Assembly (NCBI GenBank): GCA_019187405.1 | Contig: JABAQZ010000015.1 | Coordinates: 41,232 to 105,231, forward strand | Source: Ignavibacteria bacterium | GTDB lineage: Bacteria; Bacteroidota; Ignavibacteria; Tepidaquicellales; Tepidaquicellaceae | DNA: 64,000 bases | Direction: 5' to 3' | In this document: in pieces, positions 47,534 through 55,340 of the stretch | Layout: each line of letters opens with the position of its first letter | Numbering within the stretch: position 1 is the stretch's first letter | Position numbers and translations under genes: made by a program | The notes under the pieces: generated by a model | Database searches by the model: none | Seen by the model: the letters and a program-made list of their open reading frames with translations, nothing else | Told to the model about the DNA's origin: nothing

Positions 47534-50089
47534 ATGAGCTTTAAATTTGCGCTGTTAATTTTTGTGATAACTTTTTATTTGCAGGGGAGAGTTTATTCAC
47601 AAATTGACACTACGGGGATTTTTTCGGCAAATGTTAAAGTTATTGCCGGAAAAGAATATGAAAGAAGCGGCTTGACTGAAATCTTTCTCGGAGAACACTG
47701 GAGAAAACTTTGGACAACTCCTTTTAAAGCCGGAGTTCTCGATTTGAATAAATTTGCCGGAGGACTTACACCCTATAAAAAAGGCGGAGGCTTGCAGACT
47801 AAATCTCTCCGATTCAAAGGTAATGATGGAAAGAAGTATAAGTTTAGATCTATTAACAAAGATCCGAGAAGAATTCTTCCTCCGGATTTGCAGGAATCTA
47901 TATTCGCAGATATGTTTAAAGATCAGATCAGTACTTCAAATCCGTTTTCGGCATTGATAGTATCGCCGTTATTAAACAGAGTCGGGATACTTAATGCAGA
48001 GCCGATTGTAACCGTGCTTCCAGATGATGTCAAACTCGGCGAATTCAAAAATGAATTTGGCAGCTTGTTAGGCACGTTTGAAGAAAATCCCGACGACGGA
48101 AGCGACGGCGAAAAAGGATTCGGCAAATCGGATAAGATAATCAACTCTTTCAAGCTGTATGAAAAGACCGAAAGAGATAACGATCAGCGGATTGACAAAA
48201 TAGAATTTTTAAAAGCCAGACTGATTGACATGATGATAGGTGACTGGGACAGGCATTCCGACCAGTGGCTGTGGGCAGGTTATAAGCAAGATGGAATTAC
48301 GATTTACAAACCTATTCCAAGAGACAGAGATCAGGCGTTTAGTTTGTATGACGGGCTGTTTCCGATGATAGCCGGTGAGGCAGTAACACAGATTGAAGGA
48401 TATGGGAAAGACTATCCTAAGATTTATGACCTTACGTTTAATGGAAGATATCTTGACAGAATGATACTTCCCGAAGTTGAAAAAAAAGTTTATGATTCTC
48501 TTACTAAATTTATTCAGATTAGCTTAACTGACTCAGTTATCAGAAGCGCAGTGCATAAAATGCCTTATGAAATGTACGGACTTGAAGGAAATAAACTTGA
48601 AACAATGATACTTTCAAGAAGAAATAAACTCAAAGAAGCCTCAGATGATTTTTACAATCTGATAAATGAGACTGCAGATATATACGGCAGTAATAAAGAC
48701 GAGTATCTTGAACTTAAAGTATTAAATGATAACAGTCTTCAGGTTAAACTGTTTGATATTAACCGAAAAAAATCCGAAGTTGAAAGTCTCCCGTTTTTTG
48801 AAAAAGTTTTTAATTCAGGCAGCACGGACGAAATAAGAATTTACCTCAATAATGGAAATGACAGCATTGGGATAATTCAAAGCAGAAATGCAATGAAACT
48901 AAATGAAAAACTTTCCGGTACGGGCATTGACGTAAAAATAATAAAAGCGAAAGGTAAAATTCTATCTGACGAAAAATCATCTCTTGAAATTCTCAAAGAT
49001 GAAAGACCTTTAAATGAAGTTGAAGAAAGATATGAACCTTTGAATGAAGACCGCGGATACGATTGGAGATTTGGTCCGGTTTTTAATTTTAATTCCGATA
49101 ACGGTTTGACGTTGGGTGGAGGTCCTATTTTGTATAAGTATGGATTGAATGTAAAACCTTACAGCTACAGGCAGACATTGCTTGGGAGTTATTCATTTGG
49201 TTCAAAAAGTTATTCATTTCAATATCTCGGCGAGTTTTATGGAATTATTAAGAATGCACAGCTGAAGCTCGATATCAGAAAAACTGAACTCGAAATAACC
49301 AAGTTTTTTGGAGAAGGTAATGAAACTCCGTTTAATTCAGAGCTTGATTCAAAAGACTTTTATAAAGTAGGACAAGAGCTGCTTTATATAAGTCCATCAA
49401 TTAAACTGCACCTTTCGGAAAAATTGTCGCTGGAACTTCTGCCATTTTACAAATTTTCTGATGTAATGTATGATCAAAATACTTTTTTATCAGAAAATCC
49501 TTTGACTTACGGCATTGGCAACATTAAGTATATGGGGGTAAATGCTAATTTTACATTTGACTCCAGGGATAATGATGCAGAGGCATATAAAGGAATATAC
49601 GCCAGTATCCTTGGTAACTTTACTCCTGAAGTTATAGATAACGTATCTTCGTTTGGAAAAGCAGGGTTTGATTTCAGAGGTTATATTTCAACAGGCGGTA
49701 TGAAAGGAATTACGCTTGCATTGCAGACTGCCGGCGGTAAGATATGGGGTGATTATCCATTTTATGAATCAATGTTTCTTGGAGGAGAAAATTCTCTGAA
49801 AGGTTTTTCACGCGAAAGATTTGCCGGTGATGGTGTAATTGTCGGTCAAGCGGAGTTAAGAATAAGATTATTTAAAGTAAATATACTTATACCGGGAATG
49901 TTGGGAATATCTTTCTTCGGAGGATCCGGCAGAGTTTTTCTTGAAGGAGAAGAATCAAAAAGATGGCATTCTTCATTTGGCAGCTCGGTATGGATAACTT
50001 ATCTCAATAGAATGTTCAATATTGGATTTACTGCGGCAAAATCCGACGAAGGGTATAAATATTTCATTGGCGCTGCATTGTTTTTGTAA
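47534..50089 (+). CDS. Kinase-like domain fused to D15/Omp85-type outer-membrane barrel, copy 2
   Basis: The 851-aa tandem paralogue of the preceding protein has a signal peptide ending near GRVYS. It keeps every motif: GGGLQTKSLRFKGNDG, YKFRSINKD (Lys103/Arg105), ARLIDMMIGDWDRHSDQWLW (Asp237, Asp239, His241, Gln244) and PIPRDRDQAF (Asp264, Asp266). The barrel half has GGENSLKGFSRERFAGDGV and ends in an outer-membrane strand (YFIGAALFL). Only a few POTRA-like residues could fit before the barrel. The motifs are conserved while the linker diverges, which argues for catalytic constraint. The class III cyclase gene follows 20 nt later. Confidence 0.82.
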   Translation: MSFKFALLIFVITFYLQGRVYSQIDTTGIFSANVKVIAGKEYERSGLTEIFLGEHWRKLWTTPFKAGVLDLNKFAGGLTPYKKGGGLQTKSLRFKGNDGKKYKFRSINKDPRRILPPDLQESIFADMFKDQISTSNPFSALIVSPLLNRVGILNAEPIVTVLPDDVKLGEFKNEFGSLLGTFEENPDDGSDGEKGFGKSDKIINSFKLYEKTERDNDQRIDKIEFLKARLIDMMIGDWDRHSDQWLWAGYKQDGITIYKPIPRDRDQAFSLYDGLFPMIAGEAVTQIEGYGKDYPKIYDLTFNGRYLDRMILPEVEKKVYDSLTKFIQISLTDSVIRSAVHKMPYEMYGLEGNKLETMILSRRNKLKEASDDFYNLINETADIYGSNKDEYLELKVLNDNSLQVKLFDINRKKSEVESLPFFEKVFNSGSTDEIRIYLNNGNDSIGIIQSRNAMKLNEKLSGTGIDVKIIKAKGKILSDEKSSLEILKDERPLNEVEERYEPLNEDRGYDWRFGPVFNFNSDNGLTLGGGPILYKYGLNVKPYSYRQTLLGSYSFGSKSYSFQYLGEFYGIIKNAQLKLDIRKTELEITKFFGEGNETPFNSELDSKDFYKVGQELLYISPSIKLHLSEKLSLELLPFYKFSDVMYDQNTFLSENPLTYGIGNIKYMGVNANFTFDSRDNDAEAYKGIYASILGNFTPEVIDNVSSFGKAGFDFRGYISTGGMKGITLALQTAGGKIWGDYPFYESMFLGGENSLKGFSRERFAGDGVIVGQAELRIRLFKVNILIPGMLGISFFGGSGRVFLEGEESKRWHSSFGSSVWITYLNRMFNIGFTAAKSDEGYKYFIGAALFL

Positions 50090-50109
50090 ATAAACCGGAA
50101 AATAAATCA

Positions 50110-51183
50110 TTGAGTACAACCGTAAGTAGCAGAAAAGCGCTTCGTAATCAAAAATTAAAAACACTCGGGATAACTGTAATTACAGGTATGCTTATCGGAG
50201 GATTATTTACTCCTGTTGCTTTCGGGATGGACACTGCCAGACTGATAAAAGGTCTAACTGCAGGATTTATTATTACTCTTACCATCGGAATACTTGAGCT
50301 GTTCATATTTACCCGCAATTTTAAAAAAATCAGATTTTCATTAGCGCTTGTATTCAGAACACTTTGTTATGTTGCAGCTATTTCCGTTTCAGTCATATTA
50401 GTATGGGTTATACATGAAAGCAGCGTCAATAATGCGGGTGTTATACAGACAATCAAAAGTGAAGATTTCAGACATTTCATTTACGAAGGTGATTTTAAAA
50501 AAATTCTTTTATTTACAGTGGTCGCAGGATTCATAATTAATTTTTTCACTCAGATAAATTCTCTACTCGGTAAAAATGTTTTGTTTAATTATCTTACCGG
50601 CAAGTATCATTATCCGCTTAATGAAGAAAGAGTATTCATGTTTGTTGATTTATCTTCATCAACTGCCATTGCGGAAAGACTCGATCCGGTAACTTATCAT
50701 AAATTTATAAATAATTATTATTTTGATATTGACGAGTCAATTGTGGAATGTAAAGGCGAGGTTTACCAATATGTCGGCGATGAAGTGGTGATTAGCTGGC
50801 GCGGAAGTAAGGGATTTGAAAACGTCAACTGCATAAAATGCTTTTTCAAGATTAAGTCGGAAATTGAAAGATTATCTGAAAAATATCTTGAAACTTTCGG
50901 CATCGTTCCCGAATTCAAAGCAGGACTTCATTGCGGAAATGTAGTTACGGGTGAAATCGGAGATTCAAAAAGGGAAATTGCTTTTCACGGCGATGTGCTG
51001 AATACCGCATCGAGAATTCTTTCGCAGTGCAGTATATTGGATAAAAGACTTTTGGTCTCTGAAGATGTTAAAAATAATATTCATCCCTGTAAAGAATTTG
51101 TTTTCGAAAATATGGGTAAATTTAAATTAAAAGGAAAAGAGAAAGAAATGGAATTATTTTCTGTAGAGGAATTAAAATCCTGA
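50110..51183 (+). CDS. Membrane class III adenylate/guanylate cyclase
   Basis: The 357-aa protein starts at TTG 50110. Four predicted membrane helices cover about residues 17-155 (ITVITGMLIGGLFTPVAF, AGFIITLTIGILELFIF, LCYVAAISVSVILVWVI, ILLFTVVAGFIINFF). The cyclase domain has both metal aspartates (Asp180 in VFMFVDLSSSTAIAERL, Asp224 in QYVGDEVVISW), and GLHCGNVVTGEIGDSKREIAFHGDVLNTASRI is the usual substrate and transition-state segment. Whether it makes cAMP, cGMP or a pyrimidine cNMP cannot be read safely. It follows the two kinase-like/barrel genes and overlaps the end of converging ppk1 by 12 nt. Confidence 0.9.
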   Translation: MSTTVSSRKALRNQKLKTLGITVITGMLIGGLFTPVAFGMDTARLIKGLTAGFIITLTIGILELFIFTRNFKKIRFSLALVFRTLCYVAAISVSVILVWVIHESSVNNAGVIQTIKSEDFRHFIYEGDFKKILLFTVVAGFIINFFTQINSLLGKNVLFNYLTGKYHYPLNEERVFMFVDLSSSTAIAERLDPVTYHKFINNYYFDIDESIVECKGEVYQYVGDEVVISWRGSKGFENVNCIKCFFKIKSEIERLSEKYLETFGIVPEFKAGLHCGNVVTGEIGDSKREIAFHGDVLNTASRILSQCSILDKRLLVSEDVKNNIHPCKEFVFENMGKFKLKGKEKEMELFSVEELKS

Positions 51184-53235
51184 GTTCAGATTATTAATGT
51201 AATTATAAATCTTTGATTGCGAAGGAATTCCTTTTCCGCTCGCTGATTTTCTATAAACATTTTTCTGTTGTTTATCAATGATTCTTGCTTTTGATGTATC
51301 GTTAAGCTGAAAATCAATTATTCTTTTTACAAATCCGGATAAGTTCTGATCTTCAACAGGAAATGCAACTTCGATTCTTCTGTTGAGATTTCTTTTCATC
51401 CAATCAGCAGACGACAGGTAAACAATGGGATTGTTTGCGTTGCAGAAAATGTAAACTCTGCTGTGTTCAAGGAACCGGTCAACAATGCTTAATACATTTA
51501 TATTATCACTTAAACCTTTGATTCCCGGTATCAGACAACAAATGCCTCTTATTACTAAATCAACTTTTACGCCTGCAGCTGATGCATCATATAGAAGCGA
51601 AATCATCTTTTTATCTTCAAGACTGTTTAACTTTAAAATAATATATGCATCTTTTCCTTTTTTGGCGTTGTCAGTTTCTTTTTTAATATATTCAATTAAT
51701 GTTTCTTTCATATTAAATCCTGCTGTCAGTAATTTATTGAAAGAGGGTTTTTGTTTGTTGCTTTCAAGATACAAAAACAAGTTTTCGATTTCAGAAGATA
51801 TGATTTCATCAGCTGTGAAAAATCCGAAATCTGCATAAACAGAAGAAGTCTTTTCATTAAAATTTCCCGTTGACAAATAGCAATATTTTTTGAGAAGTCC
51901 TTTTTCTTCTCTGAATACAAGAGCAGTCTTTGCATGAACTTTGAGTCCGGGAAGACTGTAGATTATATTTGCTCCGGCTTTTCGGAGTTTATCTGCATAT
52001 TCGAGATTCAACGCTTCGTCAAACCGCGCTTTTATTTCAACGAAGATAGTAACTTTAATTCCATTTCCAAGAGCAGTCAGCAAAGATTCCAAGATGACAG
52101 AATTTTTTGCCACCCGATAGAGTGTTATTTTTATTTCTCTTACTGATTCATCATTAGCCGCCATCATAAAAAAATCCGTCAAATGACTGTATGAATTAAA
52201 TGGATAATAGAGCAAAATATCTTTCGCTGAAATTGATTCAAAATAATTCTGCGTGTTTTCAAAGTCTCTGCTTTGTAGAGGTTTAAAATCAGGATAGCTA
52301 AGTTGTTTGTTATTTGGAAAAGGAAATGAAAAGAAATCACTGAAGTTATGATACTTTGCTCCGGGGACAATATCAGGTTTCTGAAGTGAAAAGGTATCAA
52401 TCAGAAACTTAAGAAACCTTTTTGAAATGTGCTTGTCGTACAAAAATCTGCTTGGAACGCCAGTGCTTCTTTTGCCGAGGCTTTTCCTAATCTTTTCAGC
52501 AATATTCCCGCTAAACTCATCTTCGATGTAAAGCTCGGCATCTCTCGAAAGCTTGAACGATCTTGCCTCCACTATTTCAAAGCCAGTAAATATTTCTTTG
52601 AGCGAATATCTTATTATATCATCGAGAAAAATAACCTCAGTCGATCCGACAACAGAAGGAAGCAATACAAATCTGTTAAGTTTATCCGACGGAATCTCTA
52701 CCATTGCATAAGTATATCTTTTTTTAACTGGATCGGAGCTTTTAATTGATGGAACGAGCTGAACAGCAAGGTAAAGAGATCCTGTTTTCAAAAAAGTTTT
52801 TATTTTTTTCTTTACAAGAATTATAGGATTAATTAACGGCATCACATTAAACTGAAAATACTCTTTAATAAATTTTTTCTGTGACTCATCCAGCTCGTTT
52901 TCATTTAAAATGTAAATGTTATTGGAGGTTAAATCGGGAAGTATTAATCTACCATAAGCCAAACCAAATCTTTCTTGCAGAAGAAAAACCTTCTTGTGGA
53001 TTTTTTTAAGCAAAATATCGGGGTTAATGTCAAACTCCTTTTTCTCTTTGCTTTTTAAATTAACAAGACGTCTAATAAAAGCGACTCTGATTCTGAAAAA
53101 TTCCTCCAGGTTTGAAGAGAATATGGCAAGAAATTTTAATCGTTCAAATAATGGAACGGATTTATCTTCGGCTTCCTGCAACACTCTTTCATTGAATGAA
53201 AGCCAGCTTAAATCACGGTTGTAAAACTTTTTCAT
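51172..53235 (-). CDS. ppk1: Polyphosphate kinase 1
   Basis: Makes long-chain polyphosphate from ATP. The 687-aa protein starts FYNRDLSWLSFNERVLQEA (N domain). LPSVVGSTEVIFLDDIIR belongs to the H domain, and the two phospholipase D-like C domains hold the active histidines: GLKVHAKTALVFREE with CYLSTGNFNEKTS, and FLEHSRVYIF with YLSSADWMKRNLNRRIEV. PFNSYSHLTDFFMMAANDE and EIKITLYRVAKNS are conserved. The start overlaps the sixA stop by 4 nt. Confidence 0.96.
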   Translation of the reverse strand: MKKFYNRDLSWLSFNERVLQEAEDKSVPLFERLKFLAIFSSNLEEFFRIRVAFIRRLVNLKSKEKKEFDINPDILLKKIHKKVFLLQERFGLAYGRLILPDLTSNNIYILNENELDESQKKFIKEYFQFNVMPLINPIILVKKKIKTFLKTGSLYLAVQLVPSIKSSDPVKKRYTYAMVEIPSDKLNRFVLLPSVVGSTEVIFLDDIIRYSLKEIFTGFEIVEARSFKLSRDAELYIEDEFSGNIAEKIRKSLGKRSTGVPSRFLYDKHISKRFLKFLIDTFSLQKPDIVPGAKYHNFSDFFSFPFPNNKQLSYPDFKPLQSRDFENTQNYFESISAKDILLYYPFNSYSHLTDFFMMAANDESVREIKITLYRVAKNSVILESLLTALGNGIKVTIFVEIKARFDEALNLEYADKLRKAGANIIYSLPGLKVHAKTALVFREEKGLLKKYCYLSTGNFNEKTSSVYADFGFFTADEIISSEIENLFLYLESNKQKPSFNKLLTAGFNMKETLIEYIKKETDNAKKGKDAYIILKLNSLEDKKMISLLYDASAAGVKVDLVIRGICCLIPGIKGLSDNINVLSIVDRFLEHSRVYIFCNANNPIVYLSSADWMKRNLNRRIEVAFPVEDQNLSGFVKRIIDFQLNDTSKARIIDKQQKNVYRKSASGKGIPSQSKIYNYINNLNSGF

Positions 53236-53732
53236 TCCTTGCAGTAATTCCTCGGGTAATCAAAAAATTCAAACTGTCCTTTTCCGAATGATACATTTTT
53301 CCATGAATCAACATCAAATTTTATACTTACTATTCCCGACGTGGGTATGTTATCAATGCTGCAGTTTGCAAGCATGTTAGCGAAATCTGTAATTCCCGGG
53401 TTATGAGCAACAAGAAATACAATATTGTTTTCAACTCCAGTTTGTCTTACAATTTTCAGCATGTCTTCCGGGCTTGCAAGATACAAATCTCTTTCTCTGA
53501 AAATATTCTTTGGTTTGAAACCGGTAACTTTGGCAATAACTTTTGCAAATTCAAAAGCTCTGACTGCCGTGCTGGACATGATAAGGTCGGGAATAATATT
53601 TTTTTCCAAGAGTACATTTGCCATCAGCGGTGCATCGCTTTTACCTCTTTTATTTAATGGACGTTCATGGTCGCTTAATCCCGGATCTTTCCAGCTTGAT
53701 TTTGCATGTCTTATGAGAACCAGATTTTTGAT
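53232..53732 (-). CDS. sixA: SixA-type phosphohistidine phosphatase with non-standard start
   Basis: The reading frame carries NLVLIRHAKSSWKDPGLSDH, the RHG-type phosphatase signature with His9, then RPLNKRGKSDAP, IMSSTAVRAFEFAKVI and VAHNPGITDFANML (second His). Counting from the residue that aligns with the usual initiator Met gives 167 aa, but that codon is ATC at 53732-53730. The frame has no ATG, GTG or TTG between the upstream TAA and the RHA motif. The first ATG (53624) would delete the active site. It lies between the HD/PycTM-like gene and ppk1. Either ATC is used, the start was mutated, or the base is an error. Confidence 0.82.
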   Translation of the reverse strand: MKNLVLIRHAKSSWKDPGLSDHERPLNKRGKSDAPLMANVLLEKNIIPDLIMSSTAVRAFEFAKVIAKVTGFKPKNIFRERDLYLASPEDMLKIVRQTGVENNIVFLVAHNPGITDFANMLANCSIDNIPTSGIVSIKFDVDSWKNVSFGKGQFEFFDYPRNYCKE

Positions 53733-53762
53733 ATGGCAATTAGATTTTAATTAATGGAAAAT

Positions 53763-55004
53763 TTAATCAAAGAGATTGAATTCCTGAATGGGCATATAAG
53801 TAAATGCAATCACATACGCAATTACCGAGGCTATCAATCCGTACATGAAAATAGTATAGCATATTCGCAGGTATTTATATTTTTTTCCCAAGACCTGACC
53901 GAGAAAATAAAAATCCTTTATCATTGATGAATAGAGAAAGTCTTTATCTTTCATCATCTCTGACATTCCCCATTCAAAATCACCTAAACCCATATTGTAA
54001 AAATTACCAAAGAACAGCAGATTAGTCTTTTTGTTCTCTATATCGTCTTTTGTAAATTTACCCGAAGTAATTTTAGGTCTTGTTACAATAATGGCAAATA
54101 TAATGCATACGAGACTTACAATCAGAAGCATAAAAGTCGGGATTATAAGCTGAGGATTTGAATCGAGCTTTCTTATCATGAAGGTTACGATTGCTCCTAT
54201 AATAAGCGTATTTACGCTTATCATAATGTTTGCCTTGCTGTCAGCCATACCGCTGAATTCAACATGCGTTCTAACGGTATTTCTAAACATCGTTTCAATT
54301 CCTCTCGGAGCTTTCTGGGAATCCTCGTTTTTCTTTTCGAGCTTTGATTTCTCAAATTCGAATTTTTCATTCTTCTTTTTATCAATTTCTATCTCCTCGA
54401 GCAGTGCATCATATTTTTTCTGGAGTTTTACAAGCCGCCGGGTTTTTAATTCATCGAGATTTTTCCGGGCATACTTTGTGAAGTATCTGTGGTTTGTAAG
54501 AAAATCTATGTTAATCTTATACCATTCCGCTTCCGTGAATTTTTTATTTTCGGTTTTTTCCCACTCCATTCGCAGAAGATTCGATTTCACTGAATAATCT
54601 TTTGTTCCGAGATGAAATAAATCAGCATCACAGAGAATTTCTTCAATAAGATTCTTGGGTGAAGAAGGAAAGCGTGTGGAGTTTATACAATTGAATACAA
54701 GCTGAGCCCGTTCATCGCTGTAATTATTTTCCTTTAGAAAATTCTTTGCAATTTCTATGCTGACATCTTCATGATTGTCGCTTCTTACTGTAAATCCCGT
54801 ATCGTGAAACCATGCTGCTAAAAGCAGTATCTCAAGATCAGATTCATTAATACCCAGTTTGGAAGATATCTTCCTGCACGATTCCACAACTTCTTCGGTA
54901 TGAGTGAAATTATGATACACATAAATCGGCGGTAATTTGTTTTTAAAAAGCTCGAAAACAAAATCAGCTGCGGATTCCGTAATTGTTTTGGGTTTTAATA
55001 ACAT
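53763..55004 (-). CDS. HD-domain phosphohydrolase fused to PycTM-like (DUF5706) membrane domain
   Basis: The 413-aa protein has an N-terminal HD domain with metal residues His31 (VYHNFTH), His67-Asp68 (AAWFHDTGF) and Asp126/128 (ILCDADLFHLG). A coiled coil follows (about residues 185-235). The C-terminal half has GMADSKANIMISVNTLIIGAI and two more hydrophobic helices, with FGNFYNMGLGDFEWGMSEMMKD between them. The latter matches the DUF5706/PycTM domain found in Pycsar effectors, where membrane disruption is triggered by cyclic pyrimidine nucleotides. In Bacteroidota, HD-fused forms occur outside known defence loci. It heads the operon with sixA and ppk1. Confidence 0.88.
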   Translation of the reverse strand: MLLKPKTITESAADFVFELFKNKLPPIYVYHNFTHTEEVVESCRKISSKLGINESDLEILLLAAWFHDTGFTVRSDNHEDVSIEIAKNFLKENNYSDERAQLVFNCINSTRFPSSPKNLIEEILCDADLFHLGTKDYSVKSNLLRMEWEKTENKKFTEAEWYKINIDFLTNHRYFTKYARKNLDELKTRRLVKLQKKYDALLEEIEIDKKKNEKFEFEKSKLEKKNEDSQKAPRGIETMFRNTVRTHVEFSGMADSKANIMISVNTLIIGAIVTFMIRKLDSNPQLIIPTFMLLIVSLVCIIFAIIVTRPKITSGKFTKDDIENKKTNLLFFGNFYNMGLGDFEWGMSEMMKDKDFLYSSMIKDFYFLGQVLGKKYKYLRICYTIFMYGLIASVIAYVIAFTYMPIQEFNLFD

Positions 55005-55005
55005 G

Positions 55006-55048
55006 TCTCTGCATAATTTTAATAAAATTACATAAATTTATGCAGAGA
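55006..55048 (-). promoter_or_regulatory. Inverted repeat abutting the HD/PycTM start codon
   Basis: TCTCTGCATAA (55006-55016) and TTATGCAGAGA (55038-55048) form a perfect 11-bp inverted repeat with a 21-nt spacer, one base before the ATG. Inside it CATAAATTTATG (55031-55042) is a 12-bp palindrome. On the minus-strand mRNA the hairpin would bury the purine run AGAGA that could act as Shine-Dalgarno. It could be an operator or a translational switch. Confidence 0.6.
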
Positions 55049-55340
55049 TTAAACTATATTAAATAATTGATCATCTCATTTATTGCATTAGTATCCATAA
55101 CATTTTTTCAATTCTATAAATCTTTTTTAAAATAAATAATTGTCAACAAAATTTCTCTAATCTTCAAACAATCTCAACACTTCCAACCCTTTGCAATGGG
55201 AGGGTTGGGTAAGGTTTCCAGAAGAACAACTATGTTTTTAAGCAGTTATATAGACTAAGACTTTTGCTTTCCAATACAACTTCAAATTGTTTTGGACGGA
55301 TATGCATTTAATAAGTTCGCATCTGCTTAACTGCGGCAGA
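55049..55340. other. Intergenic region with a GC-rich hairpin
   Basis: About 290 bases without a gene. CCAACCCT (55183-55190) and AGGGTTGG (55201-55208) form an 8-bp stem with a 10-nt loop. The GC-rich segment stands out from its AT-rich surroundings and resembles the CCCTCC/GGGAGG elements near 63.7 kb, so it may be a repeat remnant. No U-run follows, so I do not call it a terminator. Confidence 0.4.

Noticed and set aside
53763..55004. Complete Pycsar defence system
   Set aside because: The PycTM-like domain is fused to an HD domain, the cyclase is on the opposite strand beyond two housekeeping genes, and no mobile or defence genes are near. The relation is noted as a hypothesis only.
55183..55208. 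Terminator between the HD/PycTM-like gene and the phospholipase C-like gene
   Set aside because: An 8-bp stem exists but no T-run follows on either strand, and both flanking genes are on the minus strand with the stem well upstream of one and not downstream of the other's coding end.
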